The position numbers were made by a program, and so were the translations under genes. A stretch of DNA of 64,000 nucleotides from CAG-557 sp045540315. GTDB taxonomy: Bacteria; Bacillota; Clostridia; Oscillospirales; Acutalibacteraceae. Under the pieces are notes generated by a model. That model saw nothing but the letters and a program-made list of their open reading frames with translations. It was not told where the DNA came from and did not search any database. Shown piece by piece: positions 33,118 to 41,530 of this stretch (position 1 is its first letter; each line of letters opens with the position of its first letter). Location of the stretch: the NCBI GenBank assembly GCA_045540315.1, contig JAZQHA010000053.1, forward strand, positions 1-64,000, in the 5' to 3' direction.

Positions 33118-33732
33118 ATGAACGTGAATTATCAAAAACTACTTGAAGAAATAATTTCTAACTGCAAAGGGATAGCCGTACGGCCATCCCTCTTGTTGCA
33201 TTGTTGCTGTGCCCCTTGTGCCAGTTATGTGCTAGAATATCTTGTGCCGTATTTTAATATTACAGCCTTGTTTTATAACCCGAATATATCTCCACAAGAG
33301 GAATATCTTTTTCGCTTAAATGAGCTAAAAAGATTGATTTCTGAAATGGGATTGTCGAACGATATTAACTTAATAACAATGCAATATAACCCATCGCCTT
33401 TTGAAAAAATTGCAACTGGCTTCGAAATGTGTCCAGAAGGTGCAGAAAGATGCTCTAAGTGCTATCGTTTAAGATTGCAGCAAACTGCAGAACTTGCAGC
33501 TGAACAAAAATTTGATTATTTTGCGACAACGCTTACAGTTAGCCCATACAAAAACGCAACTAAGTTAAATGACATCGGACAACAACTAGAAAAAGAATAT
33601 AACGTGAAATATTTATGTTCCGATTTTAAAAAACGAGATGGATATAAGCGTTCAATCGAGTTATCACATCAATATAATTTATACCGTCAAAATTATTGTG
33701 GCTGTAAGTTTTCTCAAAAAATTAGTAAATAA
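33118..33732 (+). CDS. queH: Epoxyqueuosine reductase QueH
   Basis: This 204-residue enzyme carries out the last step of queuosine synthesis, reducing epoxyqueuosine in tRNA. The signature cysteines are present: LHCCCAPCASY near the N-terminus, CPEGAERCSKCYRLR in the middle and NYCGCKFS at the end, providing iron-sulfur and metal sites. It completes the tgt-queA pair found 26 kb away. The ATG start has a weak ribosome site. A terminator follows at 33735. Confidence 0.93.
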   Translation: MNVNYQKLLEEIISNCKGIAVRPSLLLHCCCAPCASYVLEYLVPYFNITALFYNPNISPQEEYLFRLNELKRLISEMGLSNDINLITMQYNPSPFEKIATGFEMCPEGAERCSKCYRLRLQQTAELAAEQKFDYFATTLTVSPYKNATKLNDIGQQLEKEYNVKYLCSDFKKRDGYKRSIELSHQYNLYRQNYCGCKFSQKISK

Positions 33733-33734
33733 AA

Positions 33735-33770
33735 AAGAACTTGCTAATATGCAGGTTCTTTTCTTTTTTT
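33735..33770 (+). terminator. Terminator after queH
   Basis: AAAGAACTTGC / GCAGGTTCTTTT hairpin with loop TAATAT, then CTTTTTTT. Confidence 0.9.
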
Positions 33771-33825
33771 TATGAATAAAAATTCTTTTATGTGTGAAAA
33801 TTATTTGTAGAAAGGATGTGTATAC

Positions 33826-34272
33826 GTGAAACCGACTAAAAATGAGTACTCGAAAATGTCTGACAGAGTTTCTCCAGGCTCACCTATGCTGAAAAATATG
33901 AGTTTAGCTTTTCTTTCTGGCGGCACAATTTGTTTAATTGGACAAATATTAACAAATTTATACATCACCTATTTCAATATGACCATCAAAGAGGCTAGAG
34001 CTGCTGTATCTGTAACTTTAGTTGGTCTAGGCGCTTTGCTTACGGCGTTAAAAGTTTATGATAATATCGCAAAACATGCAGGCGCTGGAACTCTTGTGCC
34101 AATAACCGGTTTTGCAAACTCAATTGTTGCACCCGCCATTGAGTTTAAAAGTGAAGGACATGTTATGGGAATAGGTGCAAAAATGTTTATTATAGCTGGG
34201 CCTGTTTTAGTTTTTGGGATAACTGCATCCGTAGTTTACGGTCTCATTTTATGGATTTTTAAATTATTTTAA
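33826..34272 (+). CDS. spoVAC: Stage V sporulation protein AC
   Basis: This 148-residue membrane protein belongs to the SpoVA channel that moves dipicolinate into the spore. SpoVAC features are a basic hydrophilic N-terminus, then hydrophobic helices with GGTICLIGQ, VGLGALLTALKVYDNIAKHAGAGTLVPITGFANS and SIVAPAIEFKSEGHVMG-type loops. GTG 33826 follows GAAAGGATG. It is solitary: spoVAD and spoVAE, which normally follow, are absent and a repeat lies next to it. Confidence 0.9.
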   Translation: MKPTKNEYSKMSDRVSPGSPMLKNMSLAFLSGGTICLIGQILTNLYITYFNMTIKEARAAVSVTLVGLGALLTALKVYDNIAKHAGAGTLVPITGFANSIVAPAIEFKSEGHVMGIGAKMFIIAGPVLVFGITASVVYGLILWIFKLF

Positions 34273-34310
34273 TTAGGTATCCCATAAGAGGGATTGCATC
34301 TATTATTTTA

Positions 34311-34428
34311 GGGCGCGCCGCGAGGCGCCGAATGCCCTCTTTGGGGCATTCGGCTAGTCCAAAGCGCAACAAAGTTGGGCTTTGGACCACAACGAAAATA
34401 ATTTTTATTTTCGTTGGCCTCGCGGCTA
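34311..34428 (+). repeat. Cloverleaf repeat, copy H
   Basis: This lies between spoVAC and galU. Arms are GCCGAATGCCC/GGGGCATTCGGC, GTCCAAAGC/GCTTTGGAC (with CAAC/GTTG inner pairs) and CAACGAAAATAA/ATTTTCGTTG, with outer GCGCCGCGAGGCGC and GCCTCGCGGC. Terminal GAGTGCCC-type ends are not clear. Confidence 0.88.
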
Positions 34429-34471
34429 GCATGGAGCTAAATGATACCGCAATAAAGCCAGAAACAAAAAT

Positions 34472-34494
34472 GGAGTCCCCTCAACAGGGACTCC
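34472..34494 (-). terminator. Terminator of galU (minus strand)
   Basis: On the minus strand GGAGTCCC / GGGACTCC is followed by ATTTTTGTTT, 37 nt beyond the galU stop. Confidence 0.85.
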
Positions 34495-34530
34495 AAAACG
34501 CTCACAACAAATTTGTTGCACAAAACGCAC

Positions 34531-35400
34531 TTATAGCTGAGACGATATATTTTTCAAATATTCTCTAAAACTCGTTCCAATTTCTTTGTGAGAGAGAGCA
34601 ACCTCAACGCAAGCTTTCATAATACCCAACTTGTTACCCATGTCGTAGCGAGTGCCGGTAAAATCTACTGCAACCATACCAACAGTATTAGCCAAAACTT
34701 TCATAGCATCAGTCAGTTGAATTTCTCCACCAGCACCTGGTTTTGTTGCATCTAAGATTTCAAAAATTTCTGGGGTTAAAACGCAACGACCTAAAATAGA
34801 GTACCGCGATAATACCTCATTAGGAGCAGGTTTTTCAATCATATCTGTGCAATTAAAAATATTATCTCGGATATTTTCTACTTTTAGCGAGCTATACTTT
34901 GAAATATCTTCCGGAGATACCTTGTTTACACCCAAAACTGACTTACCATATTCTTCATAAGCCCGGATTAATTGACCGCAAGCAGGATCTTCTCCAATAA
35001 TGACGTCGTCACCATAAAGTACAGCAAAAGGTTCATTTCCGACAAAAGAACGCGCACAACTTACAGCGTGGCCGAGACCAAGAGTCTCTTTTTGTCTCAC
35101 AAAATGAATATTTGCAAGCTTGGAGATATTTATAATCTCTTCAAGCATTTCTTTTTTATTATTTTTTGAAAGACTTTGCTCAAGTTCAGGAGTTCTGTCG
35201 AAATGGTTTTCGATAATCTCTTTATTTCTATTGGTAACAATTAATATGTCAGTTATTCCCGATGCTACCGCTTCTTCAACAATATACTGAATGGCAGGTT
35301 TATCAACAATGGGAAACATTTCTTTTGGCATTGCCTTAGTTGCTGGCAAGACTCGTGTCCCGAGGCCTGCAGCGGGAATAACAGCTTTTGTGATTTTCAT
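34531..35400 (-). CDS. galU: UTP--glucose-1-phosphate uridylyltransferase
   Basis: This 289-residue enzyme makes UDP-glucose for wall polymers and glycolipids. Visible are the nucleotide loop PAAGLGTRVLPATKAMPKE, KPAIQYIVEEA, GLGHAVSCA, VLYGDDVI and the C-terminal GEIQLTDAM. Length is typical. Start ATG follows GGGAGAGG. It may be linked to the downstream-oriented FUSC-like gene (24 nt upstream on the same strand). Confidence 0.96.
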   Translation of the reverse strand: MKITKAVIPAAGLGTRVLPATKAMPKEMFPIVDKPAIQYIVEEAVASGITDILIVTNRNKEIIENHFDRTPELEQSLSKNNKKEMLEEIINISKLANIHFVRQKETLGLGHAVSCARSFVGNEPFAVLYGDDVIIGEDPACGQLIRAYEEYGKSVLGVNKVSPEDISKYSSLKVENIRDNIFNCTDMIEKPAPNEVLSRYSILGRCVLTPEIFEILDATKPGAGGEIQLTDAMKVLANTVGMVAVDFTGTRYDMGNKLGIMKACVEVALSHKEIGTSFREYLKNISSQL

Positions 35401-35424
35401 ATTTTCCTCTCCCTTTAAATGGAG

Positions 35425-35922
35425 TTATTTAGAAACAAAACTGTGGCGTCTAAACATAAACTTGTTTACAAACATGGCCACAACAATACCCATACTGGTA
35501 TCTAAAACACGGTTGACAACGTACATAAAGCTCTCGTTAATGTTGCCATCAGGCCAAGTCAAAACACTAAGCACTACAATGCATGAGATTACAACAGATG
35601 CTGGCAATCCAATTAAGTTACATATGTATATGACCAAAAGAATAGAGAATGGCGCAACCGACAAAGTCGTAATTTCCTTAAAAGGAAGCTTGTACACCAT
35701 TAAAAGTAATAAATAGCCAACAATACCACCAATTAATGTTCCAACCAGTCGCTCCAAACCTGAGTTTACTGTTTTATGATGTGTTGGTTGTAGACAAATT
35801 ATAGCTGCAATGCAAGCAAATAAGTTATCCGTTCTTTTAAAAATAAAGGAAAGCAAAAGACATAAAAAAACAGCAATCGCAGTTTTTATAGCTCGCAAAC
35901 CTAGTTTATACTGAGGGTTCAT
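35425..35922 (-). CDS. ArAE_1/FUSC-type membrane protein
   Basis: This is 165 residues with about five membrane helices. The opening LGLRAIKTAIAVFLCLLLS, the loop CLQPTHHKTVNSGLERLVGT, and NRVLDTSMGIVVAMFVNKF fit the aromatic-acid-exporter family 1 membrane domain (YgaA/YqjA-like). Only the membrane domain is present, without the C-terminal cytosolic part. The substrate is unknown. ATG 35922 follows AGGAGA. Close spacing suggests co-transcription with galU. Confidence 0.8.
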   Translation of the reverse strand: MNPQYKLGLRAIKTAIAVFLCLLLSFIFKRTDNLFACIAAIICLQPTHHKTVNSGLERLVGTLIGGIVGYLLLLMVYKLPFKEITTLSVAPFSILLVIYICNLIGLPASVVISCIVVLSVLTWPDGNINESFMYVVNRVLDTSMGIVVAMFVNKFMFRRHSFVSK

Positions 35923-35965
35923 AAAAATCTCCTACAAGAGTAAGCCTGACAAAAATCGATTGATT

Positions 35966-36054
35966 TGGCGGAGAGAGGGGGATTCGAACCCCCGTGCGAT
36001 TGCTCGCAAACTGATTTCGAGTCAGCCCCGTTATGACCACTTCGATATCTCTCC
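35966..36054 (-). tRNA. tRNA-Ser (CGA)
   Basis: 89 nt with a long variable arm; acceptor GGAGAGA / TCTCTCC, anticodon loop CTCGAAA (CGA), encoded CCA. Confidence 0.95.
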
Positions 36055-36124
36055 TTAGAACCATTTCATTATATCACGATGGTTCAATTATGTCAAAAGG
36101 ATTACTGATGAAATGCAAACAATT

Positions 36125-37060
36125 TTAAAAGTCCACTTTTTTACGCATTTCCTCGGTGGCGAACTTATCACTTAAGTTGACAGATGTAACAATAGACGTC
36201 CAAACTTCGATATTGCCTTTCCAGTGGTCTGAGCTATTTTTTGCAGTTGGCCCGTCGTCGAATACGTATTGAATGACTTTTAAAGTTTCATTTTCAAATA
36301 ATATTTCCTTTTGAACTCCACGGATATTTGAATGTTTGATGTTAATCAAGGTAACTTTTTTATCTGGGTAAATCGCACTAAAACTTTTTATAAAATTTAT
36401 AAATTCCTCGTTGGGAGTGCTTTTTCTGTTTCCGATTAGTACTATTGAAGATGAATTTTTAAATATTTCATCGACTTTATTTGCTCTATTTAACATGGTT
36501 TCTCTAAACCTTTTATGCTCCTCTTCTAGTGAGGCATCTTTTTTAAAGTGGTGTGGCGAAGATAATTGATTTTTAGTGTCGCGTACGCACCTATATTTAC
36601 CACTTGATTCCTCGGGGCATTCTTTTATTTCCTCGAAAAAGTCACTAAATTTTGTCTCAAATAAATGTGCTACCACATATAAAGAGTCTGTACCTACCCA
36701 ATCTAGTGGTGCCGCTTGAAATCTCATGTTTAAATCTCTTAAATATCCGCTAGGCCTGCAACCTATGCCAATAGAAAAAATACAGTCAGCATTAATGCTT
36801 TCGAAGAGGCCGGCATCTACAGTGCGTTGAGTTTCGTTGCGGGCGTCCTTTTCGACAGTTTTAGTGGTAGTACTATTATTGTTATTCTCGTGATTTTCAT
36901 CGCTTAGTTCTTCTGCTGATAAATTTACATTTTTTTCATTTGATTCTTGAGTGCTTTGGTTGGATATATCATTAGCATTGTCCAGTTGAGAGCAACCACA
37001 TATTAAACAAAAACAGCTGGAGATAAAAAGATAACTAATTTTTTTGTAAAATTCGTTCAT
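36125..37060 (-). CDS. Lipoprotein with DUF1796-like papain-fold domain (putative)
   Basis: This is 311 residues. The N-terminus has a lipoprotein signal ending CLICGC, then an Asn/Glu/Thr-rich linker (about 30-85). The rest opens with FSIGIGCRPSGYLRDL and AAPLDWVG, matching the start of DUF1796 proteins (putative papain-like cysteine peptidases: G-x-x-C near the N-terminus, PFDW). A His pair (SPHHF) and a C-terminal DDG stretch follow. A secreted, membrane-anchored version is unusual. ATG 37060 lies 6 nt after AAAGGGTG. Activity is inferred only from the motif. Confidence 0.6.
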   Translation of the reverse strand: MNEFYKKISYLFISSCFCLICGCSQLDNANDISNQSTQESNEKNVNLSAEELSDENHENNNNSTTTKTVEKDARNETQRTVDAGLFESINADCIFSIGIGCRPSGYLRDLNMRFQAAPLDWVGTDSLYVVAHLFETKFSDFFEEIKECPEESSGKYRCVRDTKNQLSSPHHFKKDASLEEEHKRFRETMLNRANKVDEIFKNSSSIVLIGNRKSTPNEEFINFIKSFSAIYPDKKVTLINIKHSNIRGVQKEILFENETLKVIQYVFDDGPTAKNSSDHWKGNIEVWTSIVTSVNLSDKFATEEMRKKVDF

Positions 37061-37251
37061 AAAAAACACCCTTTACTTTTTGATAATGTCACTTTTATTA
37101 TAATTTTGTTTTTTAGTTAAGTAAAGATAGTTTTTTTAAAAATATATTTTTTATTCTGGAGAAAACAAATAAAGCTGAAGTTTTTGTGCAGGTATACCCG
37201 ACAAATACTTTCAGCTCTAAAAATCAACATGTATATTTTTTTATTATTTTG

Positions 37252-37430
37252 TGGACGTGCCATTTTAATATCTTTTTTTTGAGGCTTGCCGCTCGGGCCG
37301 CGAGGCCAACGAAAATAAAGTTTATTTTCGTTGTGGTCTAAAGCCCAAGTTTGTTGCGCTTTAGACTGGCCGAATGCCAAAGTAGGCATTCGGCGCCTCG
37401 CGGCGCCGCGCTATTTGTTTAGGCACGTCC
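37252..37430 (-). repeat. Cloverleaf repeat, copy I
   Basis: Ends are GGACGTGCC (37253-37261) and GGCACGTCC (37422-37430), a perfect inverted pair differing from the GGGAGTGCC type. Core arms are CAACGAAAATAAA/TTTATTTTCGTTG, GTCTAAAGC/GCTTTAGAC, GGCCGAATGCC/GGCATTCGGC; outer GGCCGCGAGGC/GCCTCGCGGC. The right end touches the stop of the oligopeptide-binding protein gene. Confidence 0.9.
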
Positions 37431-39040
37431 TATTTTATTTTTGTCGCAAAGAAGAAATCTAGCCCTTGATTATACTTATGAAAAATTAAATTTGATAATT
37501 TTTTTGAATGGGCAAAAAATCTGTTTTGAATATACATCGGATAAAAAATCGCGTTGTCATGGAGATATTTCTCGGCATTAACTAGATGATTTATTGAGTC
37601 TTTCGGGATTGCAGAGATAGCAGAGTTTAGAAGCTTATCATACTCAGGATTAGAAAGATTAGCAACGTTTTTATTATTTTCTGACTTAAATACGTTCAAA
37701 AAATCAAGCGCAAAAGGACTCTCGATAGCTATTGGTAAAAATGCAATTTGATAACTCGCAGAAGCTACACGAGATTTTAATACTTTTTCCGAGACAGGCT
37801 CCATATTAAAGTAATATCCAAGTGTTCCGTTTAAATTTTCAATCATATTACTTACAATTGTTTTTACCGAAGGCGAATCAATACAAATAATAGTCACAGA
37901 AGGTAACGATTTTAGTTTTAGTTGATTAAGGCCATCGTCGAAGAATCTTTTTGCATTTACATCTTGTTTCAAAAACAAATTAGTTCCTGCTACATCTCGA
38001 AAGTTTTGACCATTAACAATAAGGCCGTCTAGTACAATGTCATTTGCAAGTTCGCAATTTTCTGGAATGCTTGAAAGTATATGCTCTCTATTTAAAGATT
38101 TAATAAAGCCGAGGCGTAAGCTTGTGTTAGAAAAAAGAGTATCCTTAGTATTAAAAGCGAGACCCCACATCGTATCTTTAGAGGAAATAAGTGGTAAGTT
38201 TTCTTTTTTGGCCGAGCTTATTTTATCCTCCGGTAACAAAGCTACATCAATCGTGGTATTTTTAATTAAGCTCACGGTATCAGAAATATCTTTACCGATA
38301 GTGAAAGAGATACCCGCTGGTACCGGTGCGTTTTCTCCATGATAATTTTCATTTTTTACGAGGTTTAAAGAGTTATAATGATCCCATCCATAACGAGTCT
38401 TTACACGAAAAGCACCATTGCCCAGTATGGTATTTGACTCGAGGCCATACTGACCGTTAGTTTGCTCAAAAAAAGCCTGGTTACAAGGCATCGTCGGCGG
38501 AGTAAGCAATAATTCAAGAAAATTTTCTACAGGGTATTCTAACTCGATTAGCAATGTGTGAGCATCTAACGCTGAAACTCCCAAAGACGATACGGGTGCT
38601 CCATTAAGGTGTATTTTTCGAGCATTTTTGATACAGTAAAGCGTATATGCCTTAGGTGAGTTTGTGTAACTATTTAATGCGCGCTGAAAACCAAAAACAA
38701 AATCGTGTGCAGTGACTGGCGTTTTTTCGCTATCGGACCAACATGCATCACCTCTCAAGTGAAAAGTATAAGTTAATCCATCGCTTGAAGATTCCCAGGA
38801 AAGCGCAACTCCTGAAACAATTTCTTCATTCATATTAAGGCGAACTAACCCCTCAAATATATTTTTAACAACAGTATTAGCGGAAGGGTCGGAACAGATT
38901 TGAGGATCTAGTGATCGAGGCTCTGAATCAAGATTATATTTTATTGTTTGATTCTCAGGTGCGTTTTTATCTTTTTTGCATCCTGAAATTGGCAAAATAA
39001 GTAGTAAGCACATAGTAATGGAAAAAACTTTTTTTTGCAT
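37430..39040 (-). CDS. oppA: Oligopeptide ABC transporter substrate-binding lipoprotein
   Basis: This 536-residue extracellular lipoprotein delivers peptides to an Opp-type ABC importer. The signal peptide ends at the lipobox LPISGC. The SBP_bac_5 fold is shown by YNLDSEPRSLDPQICSDPS, IFEGLVRLN, SGVALSWESSSDGLTYTFHLR and VTAHDFVFGFQRAL. Length is typical of OppA. No permease or ATPase genes are next to it, so it is an orphan here. Start ATG follows GGAGACG. Confidence 0.92.
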   Translation of the reverse strand: MQKKVFSITMCLLLILPISGCKKDKNAPENQTIKYNLDSEPRSLDPQICSDPSANTVVKNIFEGLVRLNMNEEIVSGVALSWESSSDGLTYTFHLRGDACWSDSEKTPVTAHDFVFGFQRALNSYTNSPKAYTLYCIKNARKIHLNGAPVSSLGVSALDAHTLLIELEYPVENFLELLLTPPTMPCNQAFFEQTNGQYGLESNTILGNGAFRVKTRYGWDHYNSLNLVKNENYHGENAPVPAGISFTIGKDISDTVSLIKNTTIDVALLPEDKISSAKKENLPLISSKDTMWGLAFNTKDTLFSNTSLRLGFIKSLNREHILSSIPENCELANDIVLDGLIVNGQNFRDVAGTNLFLKQDVNAKRFFDDGLNQLKLKSLPSVTIICIDSPSVKTIVSNMIENLNGTLGYYFNMEPVSEKVLKSRVASASYQIAFLPIAIESPFALDFLNVFKSENNKNVANLSNPEYDKLLNSAISAIPKDSINHLVNAEKYLHDNAIFYPMYIQNRFFAHSKKLSNLIFHKYNQGLDFFFATKIK

Positions 39041-39211
39041 AACGTCTCCTATATGTAAAACTTGTTTTAATCGATACGATTATAATATTATCACATTTTA
39101 ATTTTTAATTTAATGGAATTTATAAATTTTTATTTAATAAAAAAGCATACAGAGATATTATTAATACTCCGTATGCTAAAGGGAGTTGAGAAGGGATTTA
39201 GCAAATGCTGT

Positions 39212-39322
39212 GGCGCCGCGAGGCGCCGAATGCCACGATAGGCATTCGGCAAACCAAAGCGCAACAAAGTTGGGCTTTGGTTTACAACGAAAATAAAAAT
39301 TTATTTTCGTTGGCCTCGCGGC
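39212..39322 (+). repeat. Cloverleaf repeat, copy J
   Basis: Arms are GCCGAATGCC/GGCATTCGGC, AAACCAAAGC/GCTTTGGTTT (with CAAC/GTTG inside) and CAACGAAAATAAA/TTTATTTTCGTTG, with outer GGCGCCGCGAGGC and GCCTCGCGGC. A GGGAGTTGAG 30 nt to the left may be a decayed terminal repeat. Confidence 0.88.
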
Positions 39323-39377
39323 TTGAGCGGCTTCCCCTAAGAAAAGCGTCAAGGCAAGCAATAAATGACCAGCAAAT

Positions 39378-39560
39378 TTATTTAAACATATAGTGGACGT
39401 TATCGAGCAAATCCTCCATGGCGTTTGTACACTTGAGTGCTTTTCGTTTCATTTTTTTAGGGTTTTGCATACAGCAGAACAAAAACCATCCCGCAGTCAT
39501 CCCAAAGATTACTCCACAAAAAAAGTTTCTAATATGGCAAGTTTTTTTGTATTCGCTCAT
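39378..39560 (-). CDS. Small single-helix membrane protein (YtxH-like)
   Basis: This is 60 residues: short basic N-terminus (MSEYKKTCHIRN), one membrane helix (FFCGVIFGMTAGWFLFCC) and a Lys-rich helical tail. The pattern resembles YtxH/general-stress small membrane proteins, though the call is loose. ATG 39560 lies 6 nt after GGAGG; the longer frame starting at 39605 has no such site. It is transcribed alone, between oppA and trmL. Confidence 0.65.
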   Translation of the reverse strand: MSEYKKTCHIRNFFCGVIFGMTAGWFLFCCMQNPKKMKRKALKCTNAMEDLLDNVHYMFK

Positions 39561-39695
39561 ATTATATACCTCCAAAAATAAATTTATTGTTAGTAGTTTG
39601 TCCAAAAATTTTTATCTTAACAATGTTGGCGTCAAATTTTGTAGAGTTGTTAATTACGCATAAAAATAATATAATGACTCAAGAGGTGAAAAACT

Positions 39696-40178
39696 TTGAA
39701 TGAATTAAATATAGTAATGGTGGAACCACAAATTCCACAAAATACCGGAAATGTTGCAAGAACGTGTGCAGCAACAGGAGCTCGATTACATTTAGTTGGA
39801 CCAATGGGCTTCGAAATAGATGATAAAAAGTTAAAGCGTGCGGGTTTGGATTACTGGAACCTATTGGATATTACTATTTATAAAGATATAGATGCCTTTT
39901 TTGAAAAGAATAGTGGAGAATTTTTTTATTTTTCGACTAAAGCAAAAAATAAGCATACAGATTTAGTTTATCCGGAGAGATGCTATCTGCTTTTTGGAAA
40001 AGAAACAGCAGGTCTTGATGAACAGCTTTTACGCAATAATATGGAAAAAACCGTTCGAATTCCGATGATAAATCCAGCTCGAAGTTTAAATTTATCTAAT
40101 GCTATAGCCATTGGTGTATATGAAGTTCTTCGGCAATGGGATTATCCGGAGCTGTTGTGTGAAGGGCAATTAACTTAA
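39696..40178 (+). CDS. trmL: tRNA (cytidine34/uridine34-2'-O)-methyltransferase
   Basis: This 160-residue SPOUT methyltransferase 2'-O-methylates the wobble base of tRNA-Leu. The trefoil-knot motifs are present: EPQIPQNTGNVARTCAATG, HLVGPMGFEIDDKKLKRAG, LLFGKETAGLDEQLL and RSLNLSNAIAIGVYEVLRQ. Length is typical. The start is TTG 39696, 6 nt from AAGAGGTG. A short AT-rich gap and tRNA genes follow. Confidence 0.95.
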   Translation: MNELNIVMVEPQIPQNTGNVARTCAATGARLHLVGPMGFEIDDKKLKRAGLDYWNLLDITIYKDIDAFFEKNSGEFFYFSTKAKNKHTDLVYPERCYLLFGKETAGLDEQLLRNNMEKTVRIPMINPARSLNLSNAIAIGVYEVLRQWDYPELLCEGQLT

Positions 40179-40304
40179 TTTATGTATGCCCATATGGCCT
40201 CTTAGGTTCGGAAATTTTCATTTTGTTTTATGGTTGTATTTGGCTGTGCTTTTTGTGACGAACCCTCACAGTTGTATTGTTCAGAATAAATTTGAAAAAA
40301 ATGA

Positions 40305-40333
40305 TTGACAAAAAAGTTTGTGCGTGCTAATAT
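40305..40333 (+). promoter_or_regulatory. Promoter of tRNA-Thr/tRNA-Tyr
   Basis: TTGACA (40305-40310), a 17-bp spacer, then TAATAT (40328-40333), 13 nt before tRNA-Thr. Confidence 0.8.
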
Positions 40334-40345
40334 AAAATACAGTTA

Positions 40346-40421
40346 GCTGGTGTAGCTCAGTTGGTAGAGCAGCTGATTTGTAATCAGCAGGTCGGGGGTT
40401 CAAGTCCGTCCACCAGCTCCA
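40346..40421 (+). tRNA. tRNA-Thr (TGT)
   Basis: Acceptor GCTGGTG / CACCAGC, anticodon loop TTTGTAA (TGT), encoded CCA. Confidence 0.96.
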
Positions 40422-40433
40422 TTATCATAATAC

Positions 40434-40518
40434 GGGAGATTTCCAGAGCGGCCAAATGGGGCAGACTGTAAATCTGTTGTCTACGACTTCGGTGGTTCGA
40501 ATCCACCATCTCCCACCA
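40434..40518 (+). tRNA. tRNA-Tyr (GTA)
   Basis: 85 nt with a long variable arm; acceptor GGGAGAT / ATCTCCC, anticodon loop CTGTAAA (GTA), encoded CCA. GTA is a queuosine target of Tgt. Confidence 0.96.
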
Positions 40519-40522
40519 AAAA

Positions 40523-40552
40523 AAAGCATACTTTATGTGTGCTTTTTGTTTT
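40523..40552 (+). terminator. Terminator after tRNA-Tyr
   Basis: AAAAGCATAC / GTGTGCTTTT hairpin with loop TTTAT, then TGTTTT. Confidence 0.88.
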
Positions 40553-40599
40553 ATAAGTTTTTATCATGAAATATTTTAGCTTACAATAAAGGAGAATAT

Positions 40600-40848
40600 A
40601 TGCGTTATACTTACGAAACAGAAGGAACTTGTTCAAAAAAAATTTGTCTGGATATTGAAGATGATACTATTAAAGACGTAAAATTTATTGGTGGATGCAG
40701 CGGTAATACGCAAGGTATATCCTCCTTGGTGCGTGGTATGAAGGTGCAAGATGTGATAGAAAAATGTCAAGGAATCGATTGTGCAGGACGCGGAACATCT
40801 TGTCCAGACCAGTTGGCAAAGGCTTTACGGCAAGTGACATCTTGTTAA
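40600..40848 (+). CDS. TSCPD domain protein (TIGR03905 type)
   Basis: This is an 82-residue protein containing the TSCPD domain also found at the C-terminus of vitamin-B12-dependent ribonucleotide reductases: GTCSKKICLDIEDD, FIGGCSGNTQGISSLVRGM and GTSCPDQLAKAL. The conserved cysteines suggest metal or cluster binding; the cellular role is not established. ATG follows AAAGGAG. It is transcribed alone; the repeat copy K begins 8 nt after it. Confidence 0.92.
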   Translation: MRYTYETEGTCSKKICLDIEDDTIKDVKFIGGCSGNTQGISSLVRGMKVQDVIEKCQGIDCAGRGTSCPDQLAKALRQVTSC

Positions 40849-40856
40849 CCGATTTG

Positions 40857-41000
40857 GGAGTACCTTATTTGATATCTTTTTGTGGGGGCTACTGCTAGGG
40901 CCGCGAGGCCAACGAAAATAAAAATTTATTTTCGTTGTGGTCCAAAGCCCAACATGGTTGCGCTTTGGACTGGCCGAATGCCTAAATAGGCATTCGGCGC
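40857..41000 (-). repeat. Cloverleaf repeat, copy K (right side decayed)
   Basis: The left end GGGAGTACC (40857-40865) is followed by TTATTTGATATCTTTTT, a left flank shared with copies I and L. Arms are CAACGAAAATAAA/TTTATTTTCGTTG, GTCCAAAGC/GCTTTGGAC and GGCCGAATGCC/GGCATTCGGC. The right outer strand is replaced by GCCCCCCGCCACCCC, so it cannot close. Confidence 0.85.
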
Positions 41001-41084
41001 CCCCCGCCACCCCGGCGTTTACCCCGGCAATCTTGCTGTATTCTAAGTCTATATGAGAAACTTAAAAAAATCAGAAAAAAAGGC

Positions 41085-41113
41085 TTGCAAATACATTTAT
41101 TTAATGTTATAAT
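41085..41113 (+). promoter_or_regulatory. Promoter of the tRNA-Ala cluster
   Basis: TTGCAA (41085-41090), a 17-bp spacer, then TATAAT (41108-41113). Confidence 0.82.
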
Positions 41114-41140
41114 AACAAACATTGGTGGTCGATTGGCCGT

Positions 41141-41216
<76 letters not shown>

Positions 41217-41239
41217 AGGTTTATGTTTGTTTTTAGCAT

Positions 41240-41315
41240 GGGGGTATAGCTCAGCTGGGAGAGCACCTGCTTTGCAAGCAGGGGGTCAGCGGTTCGATCC
41301 CGCTTACCTCCACCA
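41240..41315 (+). tRNA. tRNA-Ala (TGC), copy 1
   Basis: Anticodon loop TTTGCAA (TGC), encoded CCA; acceptor GGGGGTA / TACCTCC. Confidence 0.95.
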
Positions 41316-41334
41316 TGGTTTAATTTTTTTATAT

Positions 41335-41410
41335 GGGGATATAGCTCAGCTGGGAGAGCACCTGCTTTGCAAGCAGGGGGTCAGCGGTTCGATCCCGCTT
41401 ATCTCCACCA
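41335..41410 (+). tRNA. tRNA-Ala (TGC), copy 2
   Basis: Nearly identical to the preceding tRNA; acceptor GGGGATA / TATCTCC, anticodon TGC, encoded CCA. The acceptor differences are G-C/G-T exchanges. Confidence 0.95.
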
Positions 41411-41418
41411 TATGGTTT

Positions 41419-41453
41419 GGTTCCTGTGTTGTGACACAGGAACCGTTTTTTTT
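41419..41453 (+). terminator. Terminator of the tRNA-Ala cluster
   Basis: GGTTCCTGTG / CACAGGAACC hairpin with loop TTGTGA, then GTTTTTTTT. Confidence 0.95.
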
Positions 41454-41530
41454 AAGATTAAAAATAAGATATATTCCTAATATGATGAACTTTTCGCGAT
41501 AGAATAACGACGATGCTCAGTTTAAAATAT

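Noticed and set aside
37117..37389. A 90-codon minus-strand open frame between oppA and the lipoprotein gene
   Set aside because: It runs through cloverleaf repeat copy I, lacks a ribosome site, and its sequence is simply the repeat translated.
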